A program made the position numbers and the translations under genes. DNA of 64,000 nt from Hirsutella rhossiliensis. Its lineage: Eukaryota > Ascomycota > Sordariomycetes > Hypocreales > Ophiocordycipitaceae. How positions within the stretch are numbered: position 1 is the stretch's first letter; each line of letters opens with the position of its first letter. This document shows positions 22,921 to 35,990 of this stretch, one piece after another. Location of the stretch: contig NW_025408676.1 in NCBI RefSeq assembly GCF_020360975.1, positions 1,674,001-1,738,000 on the forward strand, written 5' to 3'. Below the pieces are notes generated by a model. The model was not told the DNA's origin. It ran no database searches and was given only the letters and a program-made list of their open reading frames with translations.

Positions 22921-25565
22921 TTAGGAACTTATACTAAGGATAGACTATCTTTAAATTTATAGAGTAATCTAGGTCTTAATTCTTTTATAAAAATATTAGC
23001 TATATTATCTTTTAATTTAATAAAAAAAACTTTAATTTCCCTTTCTCTTATATTAGTTTTAGTATAGTAATAAGCTAATCTTATATACTTAGACCTTTTA
23101 TAAAATTCTAGATTTTCTACTAATTTAATAGTAATAGTATTATCTATTAAAATAAGAGGTATAGTATTAAAAATCTTAATAAATAGATCCTTAGTAATAT
23201 TTTTAAAAAGTATATTTAAATAAATAGCTTCTTTATTTACCTCCTTAAGGCTAATATTATTACGAAAAAGATATAGCCGCCTATTAGATATAAGCGATAG
23301 CGTTAATTAATATATATAGTATACGCGATATACCCCCTTAGGGATATCGGGTTAATTCGTCCTAGGATACCTAGATATCCTAGACTATAGCGGGAATTTT
23401 TATATAGGCAGGCCCTATACTAAAACCGCGCTTAATTACGCTAGCGGGACTCGAACTACGGGCCTTTTAGGTAGTACGCGCTAGGCTAGCTAGAAGAAGT
23501 ACGTGCGTAGTTACCGGGAAGTTCCTAGAGGGGTAACCCCTCTACCCGGGCTTATAACTATTACGAAAAAGATATAGCCGCTTATTAAATATAAGCGACA
23601 GCGTTAATTAACGTATATAGTATATACGATAAATATACTCTACTTTATAAGTAGAAAGGGTAATAGCTTTCTACTTAAAGTAAGCCTAGCTTATTATATT
23701 ATTATATATATAAAAATAGTAACTAGAAAAGGATTTTCCGTCTATTAAATCCGACGCTTAGCTAGAGTCGGTAAAACCCTTTATATATAGATAGGTAAAA
23801 GGGATATTATAATTATATTTAATCTTTAGGCTAGGGAATTTATTTAAATATTTTTAAATTATATTTAAAGCCTTAAAATACGTTTAGTCGGGCTTAGCAG
23901 CGAATTTAATATAGGAAATTATAGAATATAAGATATCTAGCTTAGTAAGTAAGGCTAAGTATAATAAAGATCCTATTTCTTTCTAAAATTATAATATATC
24001 TTTCTTAAAAGGTAATTCCTTTACTTTTATAAGCTTAAAGCTTACTATAGCGGGTAAATTTAAAGTTCCTAAACCTTCTTTATTAAATTCCTTTAATTTA
24101 TTTAAGGTATAAATTTCTTAGGATATATATAGCTCTTTATTTTCTCGGTTTATTTTAATATTTAAACCTAAGAAGTCTTTTATATTTCTTAAGATAGTAA
24201 AATCTAGGAATTTAGATAATTCTTTAAATAATCTTTCTTTTATTATAGATTTAAAGGGCCCTACTATAAGAAAGTCGTCGACGTAAATTACTAAGGCTAT
24301 ACTATAGTCCTTATTTATAAATACTCCTTTATCTATTAAAAGAAGAAGAAATCTAAGATTATTTAGTATAATTTTTAAGTAATTATACTAGAGCTTAGGA
24401 CTTTATTTTAAGCTATATAATGCTTTCTTTAGCTTTGCTTTAATTTAACCGGTTTTATATAGGTCTAGGAATTTAGTTAATTTAATTCCTTTAGCTCTAT
24501 AAGCTAATCTATATTTTAAATAATATTCTTTAAAAGCGTATTCTTCGTAGCCTATAAGAAGATTAATATATACTTCGCTATCTATATCGGTATATATAAA
24601 GGCATTTATTATATCTATCTATAAAGCTTCGAAATTATAGATAATAGCTAAAATAAGTAGAATTCTAATAGATTTAGGTCTAGCCGTAGTTAAGAAGGTA
24701 TCTAGGAAATCTAAGCTATAGATTTACTTAAATCCCTATATTACGAAATAGGCTTTATATTTTATTATATTATTTTAACTATCTTTCTTAATAGTATAGA
24801 CCTAGCGGCCTCTTATAGCCTCCTTATCCTTAAGGAGGTAGGAAAATTCCAAAGTTTTATATTTAATTAGCTAGATAATTTCCTTAATTATAGCTTCTTT
24901 CTAAAATACTACTTTAGGGCTATTTATTACCTATTTATAGGTCTTTAGAATTTTTAGATCCTAATTTTTTATACTAGCTAGAATTAACTCTATAAAATTA
25001 TAGTTTAAAAATAAATTAACGTTAAGGTATTTAATATAGTTAGAATTAAACCCTTCTAGCTTCTTAGGTAATTCTACTACTATTTTACTAGTAGTAGGAA
25101 TAAGATTATAATTTAAAGACTCTTTTTTTATAAAGGGTAAGGGACTTTTATTTTTAAGTTCTTTAGTAGCTTACTTTATAAGGATATAGCTTTCTAGCTT
25201 ATCTTTATTTAAAATAAAATTAAAATTAAAGGTATTATTACTACTAGAAATTTCTAGATTTTTATAAATTTATTTTCTAGTATAGTAATATCTTTAAAGA
25301 TAGTAATCTTTCTCTTAGTAAAATCCTAGATTTTATATATATTTTCGAAATAGCCTACTATTATTCCCTTAAAAGCTCTATTATCTAGCTTATCTTTAAG
25401 GTCTTTATTCTTATAATATATAAGGCTTCTAAAGGTCTTAATTTTATTTAAGGTCTTAAAGGGTAGTATTATATTATCCCTCTTTTTTATAAGACTTTTA
25501 AATCCTATCGCTAAATATAGTAATCTATTATATAAATAGGTAGCTATAAGAATACCTTATTAAAT
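22921..25565 (-). pseudogene. Ty1/copia pol remnant (RT and RNase H)
   Basis: On the minus strand the reverse complement of 24,271-24,293 reads VIYVDDF, the copia reverse-transcriptase catalytic box, and near 23,760-23,785 it reads GFTDSS-x-AS, the copia RNase H box (GYTDSDWA-like). RT spans roughly 25,000-24,000. The upstream part (integrase, gag) is cut off by LINE copy 2 at about 25,570. A SINE-like insertion lies just beyond RNase H. RIP stops are throughout. LTRs are not resolved. Confidence 0.75.
23260..23631 (-). repeat. tRNA-derived (SINE-like) segment between two 72 bp direct repeats
   Basis: A ~72 bp direct repeat (23,260-23,330 and 23,561-23,631) brackets about 230 bp. On the minus strand that core contains an A-box-like TAGCCTAGCGCG (23,488-23,477) and a B-box GTTCGAGTCCC (23,456-23,446), the paired internal Pol III promoter elements of a tRNA, at tRNA-like spacing. 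This suggests a SINE head or tRNA pseudogene. The flanking repeats are too long for a SINE target duplication and may instead be a local tandem duplication of copia LTR sequence. Confidence 0.5.
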
Positions 25566-28331
25566 AAAGACTTTATACGAAATTAATATACGCCCGCGGT
25601 AAGTATATATTATAACTAAAATACTAACTAATACTAAGAATTAATTTAGCGGTATTAATTACCCTTAGTAATAATACTATACTAAGGCTAAAGGGTAGGT
25701 AGACGTAGTAGCGGCTATTAATATACTAGGCTTAATTAAAGTATATAGCGCGAAGAGATACTACTTAAATTTATATACCTTAATAAGGTAAGTTAATAAA
25801 CTTAAAGCAGCGATATAATACTAGCTTAAGCGCTAAGCGACCTTATAGAAAAAGCGGTATATAATAAACCTATAGGCTTTATCTTAAGTATATAGTTTAA
25901 TAGGGTATAGGTAGTAGTCGAACGGCTTTCTAAGGTAAAGAGCCGCGCTAGTAGCGCGTTATCGGCGGTACTTTATATAGATAAAAGCTTTAAGATAATA
26001 ATCTAAAAAGTAATTAAAAAGGTAGTTAAGGAAGAACTTTACTTATATATCGCTTTAAGCTTAGGGGGCCTTAAGTAAACCTAGGCTATAGTTATAGCTA
26101 AGACTAAAGGACTAACTTAATATAAAGCTATAGTAAAATAGGTCCTACCGCGCTATAAATATAAGATTATTATAGTTATTACTAGGGCGCCGCTTAAAAT
26201 CCTAAGCCGCGAACTAAAGGATATAGTAAAGGTAGTAAATATAGCCTTAAAAGCTATAAGCGCTATAGTAGTAAAGCGCTTTTAAAGTAGAAATATTATA
26301 GTTATATTTAATACCGCGGTAAGAGCCTATTAAAAGGACTAAGGCTAGGTTAAAGCTATATTTAGACTAAAGGCTATAATTACCTACTACGCGTATATAG
26401 TAGTTACTAAGAATATCCTTTTAAGGGTAGCGATAGTAAATAAGGAGCGATTACTTTATAAGATTATAAAAGTAAATAAAGTTAAAGTCTTCTAGGCCTA
26501 AGCGCTATACTTTTAATCTAAGATATTAACGGTAACGACTATACTTATTAAGGTTAGTAGCTTAAAAAAGGTTAATAGGCTTTATAACCTAGGCTTAGTC
26601 CTTAAAGTATAAATCTTTTAATATAAACCCTATAATAAGTCGGTCTAACTATAAAGGTACTATAATTACTATAAGTATAGTTATATTACTAAACGGTATA
26701 TATTAATATAACTTTATAGTTAATATAAGAGTATAGTATATAATAAAGGTAAGGATAAATATAAAGCTAAGAAAGGTAAAATCCCTTATAACTATATCTT
26801 ATATTAAGGGGATTACTTATTATAGACCTAGACTTACCCTATAGTAAATAAAGCCTAGGAAAAGGTAAGGGAAAACTACTTATAACGACCTTAATAGTTT
26901 ATAAATACTTAGATATACGCTAAGTAATAGGTACTCCTTACTATCGAAACTTAGGGCGTTCTTAAATTAACTATAGTTTAGAAGTAAGGACTAAGTAGAC
27001 CGCGCTAAGATATAAGGTCGAGCTTAAGATACCCGCCGGCTAGTAAGGCTAAGGAGGCTAAACTAACTATAAATAATATCTATAAGTATAGTAGATAAAG
27101 AAGCGCTAAGAGATAAAGCGCCTCCCTTCTTATATAAACGACCCCTTTTACCTTAACCCTACTTATATATAACTAAAAGTATTATTTTAGAATATATAAA
27201 AGAGATATAAGTTAGCTTAGTTAGCGCTTTACTACTAAGCTAGCTTTAACTTAATAGTATTATAGGAAGTAAAAGCTATACTAAGAGGCGGCCCCCCCCC
27301 CTTTAAAGTAGCGCCTTATAGCTTAGTTTATAAAGAGAGAAGGTATACGCTATATATATATAAAAGGCTTAGGCTAAGGACTTAGTCGCCTTAGTTTAAA
27401 CTAAATTAAAGTAAAGTAATTTTTAAGGATAGTATTAAACTATATATAGTTTACTTACTACTAAGGGCTATAAGGGCTAAAGTATTATATAACCTAAGTA
27501 TAATTAAACTAAAGTACCTTATAGTAATAGTAAAGGACTTTAATATCTATTACTTACTTTAAGATAAATATAATAGAACCTTAGATAGTATAATATAACT
27601 TATATAAGAGGCGATAAGACTATAACTTAAACTTACTACTTTAAGAAGGAAGTATATAAGATTTTTCTATAGCTAAAGGGATAGTATTATTAACCTAGCT
27701 TAGGTAACGCTAAAGACTAAGATATAGTATACTAAGCTTAACCTAGACCTAACTAGGTTAGACTATATCCCTTAGACTATTATATTATAGGTTAATACTT
27801 AAGCCTAAGTACTTAAACTAGCCTTAAAGTAGAAAGACGTAAAGGTAAAGCTAGTTAAAGCTAAGACTATATCCTAGCTAGGACTATACTAGCTAATACT
27901 TTAAACGCCTTAAGATATCGACTAAGACCTAAACTATATCTTTACTACTTTAGCGTAGATCGCGATAGCTATAGTTTCGCGCTAAGGGTAAGTATTACTT
28001 AAGGGCAACGTATAGTTTACCTTAAAGGTAAGAAGGGTAATAAGGGAGGCTAAGAAAGTAAGAAAGAAGTATAGGTAGGAAAGAAGTAAGGTAAACTAAG
28101 TAGACTTATATAAAGCGTTTATAGCCTAAAAGTAAACTATTTATAAAGTAAGGAAGGCTTACTAGCGCGAGTTCTTAAAGGAATTTAGCGCTAATAATAC
28201 TAAGCTTTAAAATATAAAGAGGTAGGCTAGACTTTATAGTAAGCTACTACTAAAACCGACCTATATCCTACTACTAGTTAAAGAAGGTAAGGACTAATTA
28301 ATAGAAACCTTTAAAAGGAAGGCTTAGATAT

Positions 28332-28508
28332 TATAAGGGCTTTTGCCTTATATAGGCCTAGACTAAGGTCTAAGCTAAGTCTATATATAAGCGGCCTCCG
28401 CGCTTATATAAGCTAGGCTTATACTTTTCTTTCTTTTTCCTTTTATAGATTATTAACCTTCTTTTAACGGACTATACCTAAGCCTATACCTTTACTTACT
28501 CTATAATA
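28332..28508 (+). repeat. 5' LTR of the gag-only element
   Basis: 177 bp direct repeat of 30,028-30,204, with mostly C/T differences. It is preceded by the target duplication GATAT. Confidence 0.8.
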
Positions 28509-30027
28509 GTATAATCTACCCTTTATTTTACCCTCTTTATATCCCTATATATAGAATAGCTATTTTTAGCTGCCTTTAAAGCTAACGTTTAATTACCTAG
28601 TTTAGTTAAACCGCCCGCGCTAATATATATATACGCGAAATATCTATACTCTTATAGTTATAAAATTAAGGCGAATATAATACTTAGTTCGCCTAGGTAA
28701 TTAAGAGCCTCTTATAATAGTAGGGCTTTATACGACTAAGAGTAGTACTACTATACCTTAGTAAGTTTAATAGCTCCTTTATAGAGCTTAAGCTATAGCT
28801 ACTTTATATAGAAGCGAAGCTCTATACTAATAGCGCTATAATAAGGGATATCTACGCTTAATTCGACTATCTTTACGAAAGCCTATCCCTACGCTTATAA
28901 AGGTATCTCTTACTATTTATACGTACTAGTATAAACGGACTAGCCGGCCTCCTCGCGAAGCTCTATACTAATTATAGCGAACCTAACGTAGCTAAGTTAG
29001 TAGGCTAAGAGCTTATAACGCTCTATTAAAAGCAGAGTAAAGCTATTTTAGCCTACCTTATATAGTTTAAAGAGGTGCTTTATTAAGTAAACGTATATAG
29101 CTAGCCTAATATAGTAAAGTATAATTACCTTATTATAAGCTTAAATTTAGATTAGCGTACCTATTTAAGCAAAAGGTCTATATTACTAAATACGTATACC
29201 GATCTTATCCGCCTTCTTCGCGAGCTTAGTAGTAATAAGTTTCTTTTTTTATCTTCTTTTATAGTATAAGAAGAGGATAATACTAGTAATACTATAGATA
29301 TCTCTATCTCCGCCTTAAGGACTAAGGATAGAAAGAGGTAGCGATAGGAGGGTCGCTATATAGGCTATAGTAGTAAATCCTACTAGTTTTTAAAGTACCC
29401 GCGCTAAGAGGCGCGGGTAAACGTACTCTAAGTAGTAAAGGGGCGTACGCGCTAAGACGGAAAGGAGGTTAGGTTTAACGATAGCGACTCTAGCGACGAG
29501 TAATCTTAGTAATGCCTTTACGGGCTTTATTAGCGTCCCCTCGCGTACGGTAGTAGCTACTATATAAACGGGACGTATGCCTATAGCAACTAAAAGGGCG
29601 GCTAAGATATAGGAAGGCCGCTAATATAATATAACTATAGTAAAAGGGAGTACTTATATAGCCCTATATAAAAGGGAGCGGAGCCTTATATACTAAAGTA
29701 CCGTCCCTTACGTTATAGTACTAAGAGCTACTACCGTGCGCCGATATAAGGGGGGCGGGATACTATAAGCTTACCGAAGCTAGCTATACGCTATTCTACG
29801 TGCCTTTACTTCTTAGCTAGAAGTACTAAAGCCCGACTCCTAGGGCGCGGCCCTTACTAATAATATAGTCTATCTAGGAAGCTCGCTTAAGAGGGTATTA
29901 TATATTATTTACTAATGTTTTTTCCGCGACTAGGTATATATAGTCCGCGTAAGGGTTCTATCCCCTTAGGCGTAGTATCGGGTATTATTTAGAGGCGCGC
30001 CTCTTTAAAAGCTAGGTAGGGGTATAA

Positions 30028-30204
30028 TATAAGGGCTTTTGCCCTATATAGGCCTAGACTAGGGTCTAGGCTAAGTCTATATATAAGCGGCCTCTACGCT
30101 TATATAAGCTAGGCCTATACTTCTCTTCCTTTTCCCTTTTATAGATTATTAACCTTCTTTTAATAGACCGTACCTAAGCCTATACCTTTATATACTCTAT
30201 AATA
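30028..30204 (+). repeat. 3' LTR of the gag-only element
   Basis: 177 bp direct repeat of 28,332-28,508, followed by the target duplication GATAT, after which LINE copy 2 resumes (TAGCCGCTAAG, also present in LINE copy 1 at about 7,587). Confidence 0.8.
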
Positions 30205-31259
30205 GATATTAGCCGCTAAGTTCTTTTTATTAAAGGTAAGTATAACTTAAGAGCTACCTTAGCCTATAGCTAAAGCGACCTTTATAGTTAACTAATAGAT
30301 CTAGCTAGCTAATATTATAATAGCGCTAAGTAAGATAGTAAGCTAGAAAGTAATAAGCTTAGATAGCGTCCTTTTAAGGTTTATTAAAAAGTATAAACTA
30401 GCCTTAGTTTAGTAACTAGCTATAATCTTTAATACTTATACTTAACTTTTATATTTCCTAGAATAGTTTTATAGCGCGAATATAATAGTAATTTAAAAGC
30501 TAGGTAAGAGGCTAGAAGCCTACTATATAGTAAGGGGATAGAGACTAATTTCCCTCCTACTTATAGTAGGGAAAATACTTAAATAGATACTAGCTTAAAA
30601 GATCGTAGGAGTAGTAGAGGCGAACGATATCCTACTAAATAGATAAATAAGGAATAAGAAGGAGCGCTTTATAAAAGCAGCGATCTTATTAGTAATAGAA
30701 CCAATATACGCGACCTAAGCTTAAAGGGGCATTATATCGTTCTTATAGCTAAATATTAAGGGCGTATTTAATATAGTTAACTATAATAAGCTTATAAGGG
30801 AACTAAGGCTTTAAGGATACCTTAGATAGCTTATAAGCTTAATATAAAGCTTTATAAGTAATAGAAGATCGACCCTTTAATTTAATAAAAGGACCTTAAA
30901 GCTAACTTAAGTACTACTAAGAGTCCTTTAAGGCTCCCCCTTATCCTTAATCTTATTTCTATACTATATAACCCCCTTATATAAGAGGCTTAGTATAATA
31001 TATAGTATTTATACTATTAGCTTCGCTAATAATATAAATATAGTTAGTATTAGACTTAATAAGGTAATAATAATAGTATACTTAAAGGAGGCTTAGAAGG
31101 TATATATAAAGTAAGCGGCTAAGTTTATAGTTACTTTTAAACTATTAAAGAGTAAGTTAATATACTTTATATAAAGAAGATAAGCGATAATAATACCGGT
31201 TTACCTTAAGACTAATATAGTAATACTAGTCTAAGAGGCCCGCTTACTAAGGGTTTAGG

Positions 31260-34200
31260 TTATAATAACTAGTATTATTTTTAAGGGATAAACCTATTAA
31301 GGGGTTTATATTAATAGATATAATAGGGCGTGGTCTAAGTAATAATAAGTATATTATATTAGTAATAAGTTAAAGGTTATAGACTATAAACTATAACTAA
31401 GTAATTAAAATTAAAGATAGAATCGTAATAAAGATCTATATTAAAAGCTAGAGAGCTATCTATTTAAAAGAGTAAAAGTAGGTAGCTATATATACTTATA
31501 AAGACTATCCTTAGATTACGGTCCTAGCTATAATCCCCTTTATAGCTTACTATAGCTTACTTATAAGCTATACTCCTAAGTAGTAATTTATTTATATAAG
31601 GCTTACTTAGCTTATATATACTTTAGGTAAGCTAAGCTTAAGTAACTTCTTATCTTAACTATTATTCTAAGCTGCCTTATTATATAAATATAGCTAGCTC
31701 TCTTATAGCCCGCTAACTATAGTTATAATATAATATCTCCCTTCCTTTTAGTCTTATCCGTAATACCTACTACTACCTTAGCCGTTATATATAAATATAC
31801 CCTTATCGCGTATATATATATTCCTTATTTCGTCCTTTCTATCCTTTAAGATATACTACTAATAGTATATCTAGTCGCGTATTAAAAGATCGTTTATATA
31901 AGACCCTTAAGCGTATTTATTTAGCTAAGTCTATTAATTATCTTAGTTGTAACGTTATACTATATTCTTTTTATTTATTATACGGCTTCTATTATAAAAT
32001 ACTAGAGAAATCTTTTAAGTATATTAAATATATATAGTAGGGTTATTCCTATAATACGTTAAGTATACCGATTAGCTCCTATATATAACTTTATTATCCT
32101 ACTTATTATTTATAGCTAATATATTTCCTAGTATCTTAAATAAATCTAAAGTCCGATCGATTAAATAAAAAAGAAGAAATTACTAAGGAGTAAATATTAA
32201 AAGCTTAAGCTAACCTAAATAAAGCCTTAGCTCGTTTAGCACGGCTTCTCTATTAAAAGCGCTAGCTAAAGATAAAGGGTACTAAGATAGTTTATTAGGG
32301 CCTTTATTCTTTAAATAACCTTAATAAGGCTAAGCGCTAAGAATTTAAAGTAGTAGTTAATATTTAGTTTATAGGTAGATTTAATATAATTAATTAAAAT
32401 ACTATTAGTTTATTAAGCGATTTTACGATACTTAAGGTAGATTTTACTAGTAAAACTATTAAAGTAAAGAACTATAGTAAGTTAAGTGCTTAAGTAGTTC
32501 CTAGGTATTTTCCTTTAATTTATATCCCTTTTACTTAATAAAGTATTCTTATTACTAACCTTATTTTCTTATATTTAGTATTTATTTTACTTTATATTCT
32601 TAATTATCGTTAACTTTAATTTTTTCCTATAGTTTAGCGTTTTATAGCGCTAGTTTTAATAATAAGATATAAAATATTAGGTATGTCTATATTATTATTA
32701 GTAGCGAAAGTTTATAGTTAACTTTTAAAATAATTTTCTTAACCTTAAACGGGCTAAGTTTCTTAAAATCTAATTTATTACTTAGTTATTTTATTTTAAT
32801 ATTTCGTTATATAAGGTAGACTATATCCCTTTCTTAAAAGATTAGTCCCTATAATCTTTTTTAATTATAGTAAGTAGATATTTATTCTTTAATAAATTAA
32901 AGTTCTTATTATATTTCTTTATATAATTTTTATAACTAATCTACTTATAGTATTACTTATTCCGCTTATAGTCCTTATTAAGTAACCTTAAATACTTCTA
33001 GGTTATATCTATAATTAGTATATACTAATAAGAGCTTAGTTATTTCTATAACTAAGCTATTATAAGCTAGTTATATTATTAGTAGCTATTTAACTTAATC
33101 GTTTTATTTATAGCTAATATAGTATCGTAAATATTATTTAAGCGTTTAGTTAAGTCGTTTTATTTATCTATCTATTTATAGGTAATAAGCTATACTAAGC
33201 TTATATTTCGTCCTTAATTATACTATAAGAGCTTACTAAAACTTAGCTATAAACGTACTTCCTTTATTAAAGATAATCTTATTTAATAGTCTATAATTAC
33301 TAATAATTATTTATAGGAATATATATACTAGCTCTTTTATATTACTTACTTCTTTATATAGTAAAAAGTATTTATACTTTATTAATCTATTAATAATAAT
33401 AAATATACTATTATACTTAACGTTAATTATAGGTTCTTTAATAGTAATAGCTTTATAATATAGTTAAAAGCTATTAAATCCTATAGTTTCTCTAGTACTA
33501 GTAGCGGTTATAATTTTTTATATAGTTTATATTATTTAGCTTTACTTTATATATAAAGTTTATATTCTTTAATAACTTATTATATTATTTCTTTAAGCTA
33601 TAAAAAGTTATATTATCGTTTAATCTATTTTATTATTCTTTAGATTCCCTAGTATCTATATATTAAAGATTTATATATATCTTATATAACTTTATCTTAT
33701 AATTCTAGTAGTATCTAGATTTTATTTTTATATATTAAAACTTTTAAATATCCTATATTATATCTATTTAGTACTTTATATTCTTATATTTATTTTAGGA
33801 TCTTTTAATAAGTTAAGTTATTAGGTTATACCTTAAATATTATATTTAGCTATTATTACTAGTAGTTTCCGTTTTCGTTAATTTCTAAGAGCTATCCTTT
33901 TATTATAGGTGCCCTTATATTATAGTTACTTTATTAACTAAGGGTATTAGCTTAACCGTTTTCTGTTCCTTTTCTATAAATTATTTTATAGTTAAATTCT
34001 AATAAGTATTTAGCTTATTAAATCTATCGTCTATTTAACTATTATATTATTATAAAGTATAAGATATTCTTATAATCTATATAGACCTTAACTTTATATT
34101 TACTTTTAAGAAAGTAGTATTAAAATTCATTAAAAGCTTAAATAATTATATAGAATTCTTTATTATAGATAAGGTAATTAAGTTCTATACTATATAGCTT

Positions 34201-35572
34201 CTTTAAGTAAAATATAATTAGTTATAGTCTTTCTTTATTATTTTTTTATTTAATTTATACTTTTAAAGTAAAGTTTAATATATCGGTTTTAAGTTTAATT
34301 TATTATTTTAGATTAAAGGTAGTTAAGACTAGTTCTTATATAATTATAGTTTTAATATATTTAAAAGCTTTATTAGCTTTATCGTCCTATATAAATTCTT
34401 TTTCCTTTTTTATTAAGTTATATAATAGTATTATAATCTTTTTAAAATCTTTAATAAATCGTTAGTAGTAATTTATAAATCCTAGGAAACTTTATATATC
34501 CTTAACGTTCTTTAGTATTAGCTATTCTTTAATTAAGTTAATCTTATCTTATTATATTTATATCTTTCTTAGTAAGATCGTATATCTAAGGAAGTTTACT
34601 TTTTATATATAAAACTTACTTTTCTTTAGTTTAACTAGTAACTTTATATTTTAAAGTATATAGAGTACCTTATAAATATATTCTTTATATTCTTCTAGGG
34701 TATCTAAGAAAATTAGGATATTATCTAAGTATACTACTATAAAGATATCTAAGTATTTATATAGGATATTATTAATTATCCGTTAAAAGGTAGCTAGTAT
34801 ATTTATAAGTTTAAATAGTATTACTAGATATTTAAATAGTTTAAATTTCGTTTTAAAGGCTATTATCTATTTATATCCCTTTTTTATATATATTAAGTTA
34901 TAAGCGCCTTTAAGGTTAAGGGCTATAAACTATTTTTTACTATATAGTCGATCTTATAGTTCTAATATAAGTAGTAATAGTATTTAGTCCTTTATTATAA
35001 TATTATTTAAGCGTCTATAGTTAATAATTAGTTATAGCTTACTATTTTTCTTTAAAATAAATATAATTAAGTAGCTTACTTTAAATATTAACGTTTATAT
35101 ATATCCCTTTTATAGATTCTTATAAAGGTAGTTATATAGCGTTTATAGTTACTTTTTATTTAAGTTATAGATCTTATAGAATATTAGCGTTATTCTATCC
35201 TTAAAATAAATTTTATAGTCTTATTAGCTATATTTAAATAGCCCTATCTTAAGTTCTTCCTTAAAGAGTTTATTATATTTTTAGTATTCTTAAGGGATAT
35301 TCTTTATTCTATCTTATAAGCTTTATTCTTTCTTTTAAAAGCTAGTTTCTCTTAACTTAAGCTCTTTATTAATTTATTTAAGGTCTTTCCTTAAAGTAGT
35401 AATAACTCTTTAAATCTTTATATTATATCCTTTATTCTATTTATATTAGATACTAAGTTATATAGCTATATTAGTTAGTATATAAGTCTTATTAATCGAT
35501 TTTATATCTATTAGTTTAGTTACTATTTTTATTTATATCGCTAAAGCCTATAATAATTTACTCTAATAAACT
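31260..35572 (-). mobile_element. Gypsy element 3 remnant, truncated at the compartment edge
   Basis: The minus strand reads as Ty3/gypsy pol. The RT fingers (ILKKN, LNNIIIKD-type) lie at about 35,050-34,970, KGAYN near 34,910 and the catalytic VVYLDNILIF near 34,745-34,715, followed by RNase H (about 34,100) and integrase (about 33,400-32,900). The left end near 31,260 probably begins its 3' LTR, since LINE copy 2 stops there, but no second LTR exists to confirm it. Gag and the 5' LTR are missing because the element stops at 35,572, where normal-composition DNA starts. Confidence 0.68.
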
Positions 35573-35990
35573 ATGAGACGGCGGATTTACCACCCGTTTG
35601 GACGGTCTCTGCCACCAAAGGTGGCGGCCAATTTGCCAGGAATCCAGAGCGAGAACGGACAAATGTATCGCCGGGCTCATCCCTCCAAGTATCTCCGATG
35701 TACTTGGCATGTCACCCATCATGCTCAGCCCGCAGAGCCACGCCGGGACGCCTCCGCGGCCCGTTTAAGCTGTGTGCCTTTCCGACACCTCTTTCTAGCC
35801 TCAAAAGAAGGAGCCACAAAGCGCTCAGAACGGTGGCGTCGCATAGGTCATACTTAAGAAGCTCTTACTCCGCCTCAAATTTTGGTAGCATCTTACCTAT
35901 TACACAACCAAGCATTACTGTGGAAACTCTTTCCTCTTGCCAGCTCACGGAAAGCCGCATCCCGCTGACTTATACGATCCATTGTCAACC
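35573..35990 (+). promoter_or_regulatory. Boundary segment upstream of the DUF3435 gene
   Basis: First normal-composition DNA after the RIP block, with the putative promoter and 5' leader of the DUF3435 gene. No TATA box or other defined motif stands out. A short plus-strand frame from 35,573 shows no recognisable domain and probably is not a gene. Confidence 0.35.

Larger units (their letters stand above)
28332..30204 (+). mobile_element. Gag-only LTR retroelement (non-autonomous), RIPed
   Basis: Two 177 bp LTRs (28,332-28,508 and 30,028-30,204), both beginning TATAAGGG and ending ATAATA, are flanked by the 5 bp target duplication GATAT (28,327-28,331 and 30,205-30,209). The ~1.52 kb interior reads on the plus strand as a copia-type Gag (about 28,850-29,500): a leucine-rich helical domain, then a degraded CCHC zinc knuckle near 29,355-29,410 and an acidic Ser/Asp tail. 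A possible protease-like D-S-x-G-A trace is near 29,840. There is no RT or integrase, so it would need a helper element. It lies inside LINE copy 2. Confidence 0.75.
25575..31258 (+). mobile_element. Tad1-like LINE, RIPed copy 2 (split and 3'-truncated)
   Basis: Aligns by eye with LINE copy 1 from its 5' end (4,825) to about 8,625. The ORF1 zinc-knuckle region is near 26,640-26,760. The RT boxes survive near 30,750 (LNIKGVFN-like), 30,925 (GVL-x-GSPLS) and 31,020 (FANNIN, both catalytic Asp codons changed). It is interrupted at 28,332-30,204 by a small LTR element and ends abruptly at about 31,258 where gypsy element 3 begins, so the RNase H and 3' end are missing. It inserted into the copia remnant on its left. 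Confidence 0.8.
1..35572. repeat. RIP-saturated AT-rich block of nested retroelements
   Basis: The dinucleotides CpA and TpG are nearly absent over whole pages of sequence while TpA is very common and CpG/GpC islands persist. This is the expected product of CpA-directed C-to-T repeat-induced point mutation on both strands. No open frame of useful length survives because CAA, CAG and TGG codons have become TAA or TAG. Reverse-transcriptase, integrase and chromodomain motifs can still be read through the stops on either strand. The block ends sharply at about 35,572, where CA and TG return at normal frequency. It is most likely constitutive heterochromatin (pericentromeric, subtelomeric or accessory). 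Confidence 0.93.

Noticed and set aside
1..35572. Centromere or mitochondrial insertion to explain the AT-richness
   Set aside because: AT-richness here is explained by CpA-to-TpA change in recognisable nuclear retroelements; no mitochondrial genes or satellite arrays were seen. A pericentromeric position remains possible but is not shown.
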